64,000 nucleotides of DNA from Sclerurus mexicanus (taxonomy: Eukaryota; Chordata; Aves; Passeriformes; Furnariidae): the NCBI GenBank assembly GCA_013396755.1, contig VWZF01000445.1, positions 1,067,523 through 1,131,522 of the forward strand, written 5' to 3'. Shown here piece by piece: positions 1-12,259 of this stretch (position 1 is its first letter; the number at the start of each line of letters is the position of its first letter). Both the position numbers and the translations under genes were made by a program. The notes beneath the pieces were generated by a model. That model saw nothing but the letters and a program-made list of their open reading frames with translations. It made no database searches and had not been told where the DNA came from.

Positions 1-3000
1 TAGTCACAGTGGATTCACCAAGAAGGTATGGATGCTAATGCCTGGAAATTTTACAAACAGGGTGAGGAGAGTCAAGAGCCTTCAGGAGGATCAAGTGAAC
101 AGCCTTGGCAGAGTGCTGCCAGGAGCTAGACACTGAGGAAATGCCAGTCAGATGAGTTTTAAATCCTTCATGCAGGGCAGTCTGCATGGGGCAGTGGCAT
201 GGCCTTGCCACATGTCCGGTGACAGAAAACCTGCAAGTGCTTTCTGACAGAGAGCAGAGCAAAGAACAGTATCCCTGCTCTCCTGGCACTTGCTTTGGGA
301 CTTAATTACTGTGTTGCCATCAGACTGCCTCTTGCATCTATTACTCTGGATGTCCTTGCTGCATGGGGTTTGATATGCCTGGTATCTTGGGAATGCCTGT
401 CCCAGAGCCTCCCCAGGGGTTATACACATTCTTAAAGAAGCATTCTGGCTTTTCTGGGAAAATTCATGATCCAGCAGAGTATCTAAAACATGTTTTTCTG
501 CCTCCTGCACTTTACCATAAACACAAAAGTGCCCATTTGGTTTAGACTTGCTCCAAAAATACCTGACAGATCAGTGCTTACAAAGCACTCTGGTGGGAAT
601 CCATCTTCTGCCTGACTGGCCAGCAGGGTTAGCCTCTCTTCAGACTCACTCAAGACTGATGGAAATACCTAGGAATACTGCAAATCTATAGGTATGTGAC
701 TTTTCACCAAAAGGGTAGCTTTCCTCTTTGGGTCTGGCTCTTCCTCTCCATGTAGGAGTTTTAAGGTTCATGATAGTTCTTGGGCTTGGAAGCCCCCAAG
801 AGTTGTATTTTGGGGATTTGTGATATCCTGAGTGGCATGAGGCAGCCCTGGGCGGACTCCTGTACTATGTTGTACAGCATCAGCTAAGGGTGGGCACTTG
901 GAACTGGGGGGGACTGCAAGGGCTGTGTAGCAGCAGTGAGCTTTTTGGTGCAAAAACCTTCCATATTGATAGGGATTGTCATTTCTGTGCAAGTTTCCTT
1001 TGAGCATCTCTTTAGCATTCCCCCAGGTTTTAAAAGGTTTTAAGGTTATTCACATGACCAAGATCAAGCTGCTGGTACCCTGACTTTGCTGAATATAGCT
1101 GTGCAGTCCCACAGATAAATACCTGACTCCTCCAGCCGGGTAGGTTATCCCTCCATGTCTAATCTGTCACAAAAGATTTGTGTTTGAAAGCAAACAGTTT
1201 TCTTATTTTATTTTTTATTACTGTAAATCTGTCAAAGGAAAGCAGCTGGAGCAGAGCTCTACACCCAGAGGGAAAAGAAGAAAAAATATTGTTTTGATGG
1301 GAAACTCAGCTAAATCGTTTAAATTAAGAATTACTGACACTGTGGCTGCTGGAGGTGCAAATAGAACACCTAACTGCTTGAAACAAGAGTCTGGGAAAAG
1401 TCAGAGAAGTTGAGCAAAAAAGAAGTTGTGCATAATACTGCCTCTTCTCTGCCACTTGCTAACCTAAGATTTTCCTCATCAAAATACCATGGGTCATTGT
1501 ATGGAAATGGTCGATTTACTGTTGAAGTGTAGGGCTGCAGTCTGAAGAAGCTGTGGACAGAATATATCAGAGAAGGAAGTCAAGGCTCAAATTTCAGCTT
1601 TTGTTATCCAATGCCTCCGTGTGTGGCCTCGCAGCTATGAAACCTCAGCCTCACCCAACAGCAACATCTGTGAGGAGTGAGCAAGAACTACCTCGCATGT
1701 CCAAGGACACCAGGAAGGCTCTGCACTGGAGTATGTCTGTGTCAGGCTGCAGAGGTATCTCAAACCAGTGCATTAGCCAGACCTGATGCCTTTCCTGACA
1801 TCAACTACAAAGAAGCCTGTCCATCCACGTTTTAACTGACAAGATGAAAATCAAATGATGATGTGAAGTACCACTGAGATTAATTTAGAGATGAGCATGA
1901 AATGAATATCTCACAGCAATGTTTGCACTAGAGGCAGAGCAAAGCCAGGACCATGGTGTCTCTCCCCACAGGCACAGGGAAGGATCAGGCTCTGTGGCTG
2001 CTGGCTGGACAGGGAGGTGGGAAAGCCAAATATCTGGTGGCAAGGGGGTGCTGAGATGACTGAGCTGCTGAGGTAGATACCTTTAGTTCACACCATGACC
2101 TTCCCCAGCTGCCTTGAGGTAATACATGTGGATCTCTGATTTCCCAGCTGCTCCAAGAGGTATCTCCTGGGGAACCTTACTAAGGGCTCCTTCATGCAAT
2201 GGCTGGAACACTCAGGTGCCTGCTGTGTCAGGGATCAGTATAATTTTGTTCCCAGGTTATAGTGAACTAGACAAAACCAAAACAGGGAACCTGGTAAATG
2301 ATGTTAGCGAGATGTTTTCAGAAATTACTCTCCAGCCTCAGATACTGAGAAAGCGGGAGGGGGCAAAGGGGTGCCCCCAAGCCATGTCTGTCCTGTACAG
2401 GAAGGCAGGGGGTCTCTGGGACATGGTGGGGCATGCACACACAGCCACTGCTTCTGCTGCTGCCAGGAGAAGCAGCTGTGCCAGGGAAGCGGGAGAAGCC
2501 TTGCTGCAGCAACAGGAGCTGCCCCACAGAAATGGGAGACCTGAGCTTAGCTCCCCTCACCGCATCCTTAGGTAATTCAAATGCAAATGCTGGAATTAGT
2601 TCCTTCTATTCCCCCAGCAATTTTTTTCTAGTAACAGATGTTACATCAATTCAGGGCTTTTACTCCTGTTGAGAGCTGCTTTACTGCATAAGCAGTCTCC
2701 TGGAAGACCACCAAACTGTTTCTAAAGAAAGACATGAAAGTCTGGACAAATTGGTGAAGATAGTGGTACAAAATGATGCTGCACTTCACTGCAGAAGGCC
2801 CTTTCCCTCCTGAGCAGAGACCAATGTACTGAGCTGTAAGGGGACTCGACTGCAGCACTTTCCATCAAAGTTAAATTCACAATTTGGAGTTAGACATTCA
2901 CCTTCCCCAAGTAATTAAATAAAGACATCAGCAAGGGCTTCAGCAGAGACAGCACCCTAGCTGGAAATACAAAAAAAGGTGGATGCAAAATCCTTGTGTG

Positions 3001-3580
3001 TGAAAAGGCAGTATTGATTGCAGACTGGATGTGAGGGAGCACACAGGCAGTATGACTGAACAAGGGTGTACGTGCCTCACTATTTATGATAATTAAAGTT
3101 TGAAGGTCAAAGTGTGTCTTGGGTGCCGTTTGCTGCATTGATCTGAAAGCTCTTTTCATAAAGAGTGTTTCTGTGTTACAGAAAACTTTCCCTCACTTGT
3201 GTACATGCCATCTAGTTGATAGTGGGAGCTCTGCATATGTTTCTTGAGTGACCATGACCCACCTCTGAATGCCTATCCAAACCATGCCAGCTGTCTTTAA
3301 CTAGGAAATATGAGATAATTATAACCCCCCCAAATGAGTGTGCACTAATTACTCAAAAGCAATAGACTATTTTTTATGACCAGTACACAAGACATTCAAC
3401 ATTTCAGTAATGACAGCTTCACATTTCTTCGAAGTCATTATTGCCCTGCAGTATGAAATAGCTTAGATTTCAGTTTCTCTACCACTGGTCACAAAACCAA
3501 ATCTAATATGCTGGCTTTTTTTTCCCCCTCCTATAAATATACCCTATCCAGTGTGGTACCTCCAAGGCACACATTTCATT
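1..3580. other. Unique non-coding DNA, no gene recognised
   Basis: Single-copy sequence with short open frames on both strands, none resembling a known domain. The longest (2126-2575 plus, 149 codons; 148-510 minus, 120 codons) have scattered composition and no clear splice signals or family motif, so I treat them as chance. No CR1, LTR, tRNA-like or CpG-rich segment is visible. It is probably intergenic or intronic. Confidence 0.6.
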
Positions 3581-3730
3581 TTTATTAGCTGGACAGTGTG
3601 AGTCATGCTATTAATCGGTAGCAGTAGAAACATATCACCAGACCGTCCTTTGCTGCACAGCCTATATTTAGAAAGGGAATGAGACTGCTGCTGGGTTATA
3701 TAATGATGCAGCTATTTATAGATCTCCATT
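3581..3730. promoter_or_regulatory. Candidate enhancer: AP-1 and two MEF2-type motifs
   Basis: Seen directly: TGAGTCA (AP-1 core) at 3599-3605, CTATATTTAG at 3662-3671 and CTATTTATAG at 3712-3721. Both of the latter fit the MEF2 consensus YTA(A/T)4TAR and lie 50 bp apart, about five helical turns. The surrounding text is low in simple repeats and reads like conserved non-coding DNA. Regulatory function is inference: short motifs occur by chance, and no conservation data are available here. Confidence 0.25.
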
Positions 3731-4649
3731 ATACCTAGAGAGCAACGTCCTGCCATCTGAGCTGAGAGCAGCCAGGCTGACAGAGGTGTGATTATAGATT
3801 TGGCATGTTCCCTACCTTTCCCTCAGATTCATTTGCAATTTTGTTTACCTGTCATTATTTCTGTTTACTTCACCTGTGGTAAAAGTACATGTGAAATCCT
3901 ATGCTCAGGCAAAAAAATCCTAATATTCTAGAACTTGTTATTACTTGTGGAAAGGTAAAACAGTCAGTCATGATACCAAAAAAATAACTGTATTTTCATT
4001 TACCTTCCTTTTTGGTTGCATGAACCTAGCCAAATGGAGTTGCCTTAAGAATACACCCATATTACTAGCAGCACTGCATTAAAATTCTCAGATTCTGAGC
4101 TTTTTCCACTTTTTTTTCCTGTTGTTTTTTTTTTTTCCATACTGATTTTTGGTGGCTACCAGTAGAAAAAGCAATGAAAAACAGATGACTTATTGTTGGG
4201 CCTGAGCAAACATAAGGATGGGGGAGGAAAGCATTTGTGTTGGAGGTAGAAATGTGGTTTCTGCTGTATCTATTATGTCTCATAACAAAATACTGTTTCA
4301 GTCCTGCACAGAAATTGGTTCAGATGAAATACATTTTCAGACAAGTAGTTCCAAAGCAGATATTAACAGTTTAAGGCAAGCTACACAAAAAAGGCTAAGG
4401 GCATGGTCTGCATGCTCACACAACTGAGGCATTTCACACCTTGGGTATTCATTTGTAAATTGTCTGGAACTATAATTTTACTTGTAGAACAGTAAATAGA
4501 CCAGATTCCTGCCCTGGCCTCTTGGTGCCCACAGCACTCCAAACAGAAGGCTCAGCCCTGGCTGGAACTGCTGAAGCAACGCAGTCAGCTCACACTGAGG
4601 CACAGAGTCATCCCATTGCAGTGCATAAGGCTTTGCAGCTGGTACAAAA
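3731..4649. other. Unique non-coding DNA
   Basis: AT-rich single-copy stretch with short T and A runs around 4110-4137. No gene, repeat family or strong regulatory signature is recognised. It ends where CR1 homology becomes visible. Confidence 0.5.
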
Positions 4650-5133
4650 CTGGAAGAGTCTGGTGCACGAGAGAGTCATGCTGACATCCAGAGGGACATC
4701 AAGAGGTGAGAGAAATGGGCTGTCAGGAACGTTGTGAAGTTTAACCAGGGGAAGTGTCAAGTTCTGCCTCTGGGAAGGGCCAACTCCAGGCGCCAGTACA
4801 TGCCAGGAGCCATCTGGCTCAAAGGAACTTTGCAGAGAAGGATGAGGGGGTTCTGGTGGACACCAGGTTTGTCAGGAGCCAGCAATGTGTCCCACCTGCA
4901 AAAAATGACAACAGCACCAAAAGCTGCATTAAGCAGAGTCTCACCTGCAGGTTCAGGAAAGTGACTCAGCCCTGGTGCAAAACATCTGGACTGATGGGGG
5001 TTGAGCTTGACCATCTCTAAGTGTCCTCACACCTCAGTCTGCCTGCAGGCCTGGGAAATGTGTTCCTCAACTGCAGAATTGCCACCTTGATCTTTAAGGT
5101 CCGTTCTAACACAAGCCTTTCTATGATTCTATA
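4650..5133 (+). mobile_element. CR1 LINE fragment, internally deleted, plus orientation
   Basis: A degraded copy of the avian non-LTR retrotransposon CR1. The 5' part encodes relics of the C-terminal reverse transcriptase region: around 4734-4800 a frame reads KFNQGKCQVLPLG, the conserved CR1 block, then SQQCVPPAKNDN and SCIKQS around 4870-4940. It then passes quickly to the 3' terminal tail, with ATCTTTAAGGTCC near 5090 and CTATGATTCTATA ending at 5133. Much of the C-terminal coding part kept by the element at 36314 is missing, so an internal deletion is likely. Frameshifts and stops make it non-functional. The left boundary is approximate. Confidence 0.85.
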
Positions 5134-7830
5134 CCTGTCCACAGGATGGTGTTAGCATGGAGCAGTGAGTGCCAGGCACTGCTTGCTGAAGGAATCCATG
5201 GCATCAAGGTGGATCCTCTATGGATCCTCTATGCAGTGAACAGACAGGGTAAGGTATGTCAGAATGGACCTGTGGGACTTAAAGTGTCAAGAGCAGAGCT
5301 ACCAAAGGTAGTCTGGTTTTCAGATGCTGTCAAATGTCTGTCTCCAAAAGGCATGCAACACGTATTCTGGAGTTTTGCTTCTGGAGCTTCTCTATCAGTA
5401 AAGCAGGCAGATGCTTGTCCTGCTGGGTAATAATTCAGCAGTTAAAGCTCTCCACCAGGCTGTGGGACATTTGGATCTGTCCCTTCCTCTGCTCCCAGGA
5501 ATTTACAGCCTGGAGGTGCAAGTGAGGGTTGCCTGGAGTCCTGCTGGTCGAAGCCCAGTTGAACAAATATACTCAGGAGAGACCAGTGACAAGTTGTTGC
5601 AGTGGCTAAAAGTAATCAGCTCCTAGATGGAGTAATCAAATGTGTTTTCTTCCAGCTTTTGATTTTCCATGCATTTGTTTCTCCCCTAGCCCACAGAGTT
5701 CCACGCACTGGAGTGGAACACAGGGAACTCCAGAGCAGTAAGTCCAGGTGTGTTTGTGCTGTTGAGTGTAACTGTGCTTGGCAGGGTATAACGTCCAGCT
5801 GCTGCTGTTTAGCTGCTGTGTGCAGGCTGGGTTATGTGGTGCCAGGAGTTGTGCCAAGGCGAGCTGCAGATATACTGAGGTCTGTGTCTGGCAGGAAATG
5901 TGTTGATGTCTAGCAAGACAAGAACTTTTCTCTGTCTCCTTTTCTCTTTTGGGTCTTCCCTTTCTTTTCTTGCCGCCCTCTCTTGTCTCATCAAGGTGTT
6001 AAATGTGTCTCTTTTAAATCTATTCAGATACCCAATTATCAGAGCTGGCAAAAGTAGGATACCTTTGGAAACTCTCTCAAAGTTGCTTGAAATTAGCTAC
6101 TGACTCAACAGTTTTCAGACAAATACAGACACAGGCACACTCAGTGCAATCATATAAATATCAAGAAACCAGGATTAAAAATATTCCCTTGTAATATCAA
6201 AATAGTTTATCTATATCTACAGTACTATTACCTAGTACTATAGTACTATGATGTAGTACCTATGCCTTGGGGTTGTTTTCTTCTAGATTTGCAAAATTCT
6301 GTGTCATCACATTGTGTCATGACAGGCCACTATTTAAATCAAGCACGGTAGCTCCAGCAGGTGCTATCTAAAGTGCTTAAAATACTAACTATTGGACATC
6401 AGCCTCTTCATTGCAATTATAAGCAGCTTGTTTCTGCAAATTGAGATAGGTAATGATACAAAAACTAATGAAATGGCACACATTTTGTTCATGGCCAGGA
6501 TTGCATTTTTCTCAGACCCCAGGATTTATTAAATTCTCTCCTCCCTTTTTGCTTGTACCCACAATGCATGCAGAAGTATCACAAGAGAATTACAATATAA
6601 AGAGGGGCACTGTCAATCTGATGGCCATTAAAATATGGTCACTGACCAAATCCCTTAATATACTGAGTTACTGCTGTTGGCTTTAAACACACTTTGGAGA
6701 GGATTAACTGCAAAGCATGTTAAACCAAGGGCATATCTCTTATCCTCAGCTGCCACAAATGGGATGTAAGTTTTGCATACAGAAGAAAGGAGAAGGATTT
6801 TGACAGTTGGAGATGCTTATCTTTCTTTACCACAGGGAAGGCTGGACAAGATGCTTCCTGCCACATTTCCAGGCTGACATTATCTACACATCAGCGAAGG
6901 TGCTGAATGTCAGTCTGTGATAACTGCGGAGCACTTGCTTCCATATGCAGAGTGGCTTGCCACCACACAACAGCAGCAGATAATGTTTTTGAAGCTGAGC
7001 AGGGGAAGGAAAGCACAAAGCATGCATTCAGAATACACATCATCCTCAGAAATTATTTTGATGACTGTTTATTAAAAATGCAATAATATTACAAATGCCT
7101 ATGTTAGCTAGAAATCACTATCCATCATATTTTATTAACCCATTTGTATTTAACTTACTCTAAGCCTCTTGTTAATATATGGAGTTTGATTTACTCTGGC
7201 AGGTGTTGAACAGTAAAAAAATAGCTTTTCTGCTGTGGTGACAACAGGTCAAAATGCTGTGGAAGACAAGAACTGTTGCTGAAGTGTAACAGCTTTTTAA
7301 TGTCCTGCAAGCAATTCAGGCCAACATGTTCTGACGGAAGGTGGCACAAGCCCTTGCTGTCGAGTCACTGCAGAGGGTGTGGATGCCATTTTGTCAACAT
7401 TTGATGCGTCTTTGAGGTCCAGAATGCTGCTCTGTTTGGAGAAGAAGCTTTTTCAGATCCTACAGAGAGGTTATCAGAATACAATATTTACCCCATCAGG
7501 ACATTATTTTGGTTTAATTTTACACTGTGGACCCTGTTTGCTTGTTGTGCTGTGTCTTAACAGGTGCGTCCTCCTGTCATATAGGGCACGGCTCATGCTT
7601 CTTGGTTGGGGAATCCCTTCACTAGCAAATAACGTGTCTTCTCTGTCCTGGTAGTCTCTTCAAACAAGGATGCTTATGCAGAAAAGAATTCTCAGTTTTT
7701 CCTCCTCACTGTGTAACTGTGAATGTCAGACTCAAGAGACCAGGCTTCAGTGAGATCAGGTAAGGAGTAACCCCCAAAACTTCTTTTTCTGTTGCAGCAT
7801 AATGAAACTAATGATACTAATGATACAGGG
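5134..7830. other. Unique non-coding DNA
   Basis: No recognisable gene or interspersed repeat. It contains a perfect 11-bp tandem duplication (GGATCCTCTAT, 5211-5232) and a short palindromic motif array at 6221-6260. Open frames such as 5602-5913 plus (103 codons) have no recognisable domain. Function is unknown. Confidence 0.5.
6221..6260. repeat. Tandem 8-bp palindrome TAGTACTA with flanking variants
   Basis: TAGTACTA occurs twice back to back (6233-6240 and 6241-6248). A related AGTACTA lies at 6221-6227 and TAGTACC at 6254-6260. Each unit is self-complementary, so the array is both tandem and palindromic. It may be a small microsatellite-like expansion; no function is inferred. Confidence 0.6.
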
Positions 7831-8068
7831 TATCACAGAACCACAGAATCAACGAGGTTGGAAAAGACCTCTGAGATCATCCTGTCCAACCTTTGACTCA
7901 ACATCACCTTGCCTACTAGACCATGACACTGAGTGCCACATCCAGTCTCTTCTTTAATACCTCCAGGGACAGTGACTCTACCACCTCCCTGGGCAGCCCA
8001 TTCCAATACTTACTCACTTTCTTTGTAAAAACTTCTTCCTAATGTCTAACCTAAGCTTACCTGCTCCC
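7831..8068 (-). mobile_element. CR1 LINE 3' end, minus orientation
   Basis: On the plus strand this begins with the complement of the CR1 3' tail (TCACAGAACCACAGAATC). The conserved line follows: GTTGGAAAAGACCTCTGAG, then the stretch around GACACTGAGTGCCACATCCA, and CTGGGCAGCCCATTCCAAT near 7990-8010. This matches the CR1 3' untranslated region and last codons of ORF2. The copy is 5'-truncated like most CR1 insertions and carries no intact coding region. The far boundary near 8068 is approximate. Confidence 0.92.
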
Positions 8069-8286
8069 GGAGTTACAGAGCAAAAGAGGTAAACCAAGCT
8101 TCTACTCTTCATGAGAGCAGGGCTTGAAATGTGGGGCAGACAGGGATGAATGGGGCAGTGCACAAAGTGTGGCAGTGAGGTCTCATCGCTTTATTAAGCA
8201 GATCTCTTGGCAGATCTGCTTTTCTTTAATCACTGTTGAGTGTATTCTCACTGAAATGGATCTTTTTCAAATGTATAATTATTTTT

Positions 8287-8307
8287 CGTTTGTTTGTTTG
8301 TTTGTTT
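8287..8307. repeat. (GTTT)5 microsatellite
   Basis: Five tandem GTTT units within a T-rich stretch. It is an ordinary simple repeat; the complementary (AAAC)n type recurs at 24450-24472. Confidence 0.85.
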
Positions 8308-10468
8308 AATAGACACATAGCTAGTAAAATAGTGATTGCTCATTCTTGCCTAAGTGTTGGCCGGAGCTTGAGTAGTTGGGAATAGCTGATGTAAAGGGTT
8401 TGAGGTCAGGATCCTGTGAGGTTTTAAAATATTTCACTGAGTTTTTAAATAGTTTTAGCATGCTGTCTCTCCCTGCCCCTTATTGGTGGGCTTTGTACTT
8501 CAGAATCCTGCTGTGCACAAAGGTTGTGCCTTACCTAAAGGAAAATAAAAGTGTCCTTTAGCAGATATATTGTTTTTCAAAGCAAATTGGTTTCACTATA
8601 TTTGGAAGCCCATATGTGCTGAAAAAAATTTGACTGAAAACAGTTACTCACAGCCCATGAAATAAATGTACAGTAAATGTTCATGAGCTCAAACCAGAGA
8701 GCTGTTTGGTTGAACTGCAGGAGACATAACACAACTGTAAAATATTGTTTTCTCCTTTCCTTCACATTTTGTTCATCATTATGTAAAACAGCTTTTATCT
8801 AATGTAGAAAAAAGTTTTCTGGCTATATCCCTTCTGAGGTATTTACAAAACTGATACAATGCAAATTAAGAAAGTTCTGAGACTTCCCTCAGCTTTTCAG
8901 CTAACCAGTTTTAAAGGCTCCTGTTATATTGCAGAGCTGATTCATAAGTTGTATGTCCTTGTGTGGCACTCAGTTTGGGGCAATCCTTGGGTGCATTCTT
9001 ATGCCTCGCATTTTGCTTGAATCTTAGGAGACCAAGGAGAGCACAAGGACAACCCTGGGCTACTGAGCTTCAGAGAAGTGCCAGAGAGCTGGACCCTGGT
9101 ACCACTGATGAGCTCTTGGATCCCTCAGTGCGAAAGCATTTCCCAGAGCTGTAGCTGCGTGGGTGTCTGTTCTTAATGTCTCAGGGATTAGAAGACAGGC
9201 AAGGGCTGAGCTACCCTGGGAGTAGAAGAGCTCCCTGAGAGCCCTGCCTGAATTGTCATGCATTGTGCATCACAGCCTGGAGAGAAGCTGCCATTCTCTC
9301 TCAGATACAGAGGGAGATGGAGAGCCTTTTATTTGGGAGATAGAGAAATGAGGGAGTGTGACTTCTCAGGGGAGATTTCTTAACCATAAAATCTTTACAA
9401 AGCAAATCAGGACTGCTCCTTTGCAGAGACAAAGAGCTAGCTTGTGAGCCACACCATATGATGACAACACCCCATCTTTACCCCAAATTTTGTCCTGCCT
9501 TCAGAAGCATTCTACTTCTTCTGTACATTGCTCATTGACTGAGAAAGGGAGATGCAACACCTACTTCCCTGGCTTCTGGGATATTTTATTGCTGATACCA
9601 GGCAAAACGCAGCTGCCCATGCCCTGCCCTTGCTTGTTCCTATCCATCTGAATTATTGCCTCAGTGCTGAGACAAGCTCTCCTCCCTTGCAGTTCAAACA
9701 GGACTTTCTTACCAGCAAGGCTTTCCTTTCTCAGTTCATCTGGAGCTGGTTAGGGACAAATATGGGTGAGCTGACAGCTCTGAGTAGCTCCTGGGAGAGG
9801 GAAAGCTGAACAAGATGCAGGGGAGCAATAATATTTTGTCTTTGCAGGGCTGCAGTAGGCAGAGTAAATAAGAATACTGTCCTAGAGGGGTAAGTTGTAG
9901 CTGGGGAGGTTTAGCTGTCACAACCATCTGCCTTGTCTCTCTCCTGGAAGCTGCCTCTCCAGCTAAATGATTCATGAGCCACCTCAATTTACAGCTTGGC
10001 ATAGTCACAGGAATTAAAATTAATGTGCACTGGCTTTGATACATTAAGCTGTAAGTGCAGCATTGCAGGGACAGATACACGTCCCACTCAGGGAGTGCCT
10101 GATATAAGCAGGGATATTGCCTCTGGAAGGAGTGTAAGATGGGTCCTGAGAAGAGGAAACTTCTCAGCTTTCCTAGTGCCATCCATGCCAAATATGCACC
10201 AATAACTTTACCACCCACAAGCTATTTTTCCTGTGTCAAAGTGTGAGAGAAACTATGCTGTGACCAATTCTCAAGACAGTGTCCATGACCTGTTAAAAAT
10301 TCTCCGTTCAGGGAACCTTTCTCTAAGATGGAGTGCACTCATGAACCCCACATTTGAGCCCAAAAGAAAAAAGGAAAAAAAGAAAAAACTGCTCAGCTTT
10401 ATCCATATGTTGCCTTTGTTCATTTTTTAAAGATTGTTCTTCCACCTCTCCAAATACAATGTTTTCTC

Positions 10469-10490
10469 AAAAAAAAAGAAAAAAAAAAAA
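10469..10490. repeat. A-rich simple repeat
   Basis: Nine A, one G, then twelve A. There is no recognisable retroposed sequence upstream, so it is called a simple run rather than a retrotransposon tail. Confidence 0.8.
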
Positions 10491-11778
10491 GAAGGGATTT
10501 TGGGAAATATTTTTGAATATTTGATTCAAGACTTGTTTCCTCAGCAAGACTTGAATATTTTTTCTGTTTCTTTCTGGAATGTTTTAAGATCCTGAGTTGC
10601 AGATGTATCCAAATATAATACCTCTAACAGCTTTCACTAAGTCAGTCTGCTTTGCATCTCTCTGGGTTCAAGACAGTACCGTGGTTTGTAATCATACTTA
10701 CTGTGAGGAATGAACAACTATCCTCATCACTTCCGTGTTATCTGAGATGATCTTGAGGTAAATTTTGGCTTTTACTGGCCTAGAGATCTGTACAGCAGAA
10801 TCAGGGATAGTGTGCATAAGCTGAGTTATGTGTATCTCTTCAAAATCTATGCTGGGTTTGATCTGCCACGTATGCCTTGGAAGGGCTTCGCTACATGAAT
10901 CTAGTTTGTTCCTTTCTGGTATTATCTAGTGAGTGACCTCAGAACCTCAGCAGGCACTGGGTGGGCAGCCTGTGGCATTTCCTGGCACTTGGAGAATGAC
11001 AGCCTATGGAGTTTTCTGGGACTTGGAGATAAACTACGTAGCCTTTAACTACCATGAACTGAAGAGAGAGGACAAAAGAGGACTTAGGAACTCTGAAAAA
11101 ACCCAAAAGTAATAAAAACTGTCTTTGACAAGTTACAATGAAAAAAACCAAACAAACATTAAAAAACAAAAAAATGTTTTTTAAGTGAGTTGCGTTTATA
11201 TCCAGCTGGTAGTGTGATTGATTCAAGGACAGATTCAAGTCCCATTTCCCTGTTATCCTTCCTCCTCCTCCTTCCCCCTTTCCTGCCTCTCCCTGCTTCC
11301 CAGATGCACATGCTGTGCCCTCTGTAAGCCAAGTGTGAAATAGCTGCCTTCATTCATGTGTGATCTGCATCAGCCCTCCGGGAGTGTGGAGGGGAGGGAG
11401 TTTTTTCTTCTGATTGTTGAATGCACAGGGTCATAGGCAAGACCCATAAAGACAGCTCTATTGTCTCATCTTCTGTGTGTGAGGCCCTCAAGTTCCCCCA
11501 TACAAGTACTCAGAATTACACCATTAAGGCCTCTGAGCTGCATGGATCTACTGCACTCCAGAATCACCGGCACTATTTTAAAGTGATGGTAAATGCTTCA
11601 AGGCCGGAGGACCTGGAGCAGAAATACCCCTGGGGATCACTGATGCCCAGCACCTTGCCCCCTACAGCTCATGTTCTCCCATAACTCGTTCAGGATAAAT
11701 TAGAAAAGAACAAATCCACATCTCCCCAGTATAAAATACCAGTCTGTTTAGTGTCATGTGCATGTCTGAACAATCTAA

Positions 11779-11820
11779 AAAGCGCCACTTATTTTATTCA
11801 AAGCGCCACTTATTTTATTC
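11779..11820. repeat. Perfect 21-bp tandem duplication
   Basis: Two identical adjacent 21-bp units, each starting AAAGCGCCACTT and ending TTTTATTC (11779-11799 and 11800-11820). The absence of any mismatch suggests a recent duplication. No coding role is apparent. Confidence 0.9.
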
Positions 11821-12259
11821 TTGTATATGTTTCTGATGTACAATTGCTGTGATTGCAAGGGGAGGGTTATTTCTTGCTTAGGAGTGATTTTTCTAAAAAG
11901 AAAGTGGTGGCAGCTCTCCTGTTACCTATTGCTGCTCCCCGGAACACGAGTTCTACTAATATAAGCCAAATCTTGCAGTGACTGGGAGCTGAAGCAGCCT
12001 GACACCACAAGTATGAAACTGAAAAATAAATGGAAATTGCAGCTTTGCTTTTATCAGCTTGCAGACAGCTGGATCTTTTTTGTCTCAGCTAGCGGAAGAA
12101 TCCCACCTCTCTTCTCCCACAATAGATCTGGGCCTAAGAATAGACGTGGCAAGTTCCTCTGACAGGGTTTAGTGGTGTCTCTTGAGAAAGAACGGGCAAT
12201 CACCAGTCTGTCAAGTTAAGAATCTGAGGAGAGAAAGAGCCCAGGAAGCACAAGACGAG
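11821..12259. other. Unique non-coding DNA
   Basis: Single-copy sequence without recognisable gene or repeat. It borders the conserved-looking patch that follows. Confidence 0.45.

Larger units (their letters stand above)
8069..11778. other. Unique non-coding DNA
   Basis: No gene recognised. It contains a (GTTT)5 microsatellite at 8287-8307 and an A-rich run at 10469-10490. The 160-codon open frame at 9736-10218 (minus) is the longest here, but has an irregular composition with no domain, start context or splice pattern that would support a real protein; I consider it a chance frame. Confidence 0.5.

Noticed and set aside
2126..2575. 149-codon plus-strand open frame
   Set aside because: Opposed by overlapping frames, low-complexity Ala/Ser/Arg-rich end, no recognisable domain or splice borders.
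9736..10218. 160-codon minus-strand open frame
   Set aside because: The longest minus frame of the window, but it has irregular composition, no domain or signal organisation and no supporting splice context; expected by chance in 64 kb.
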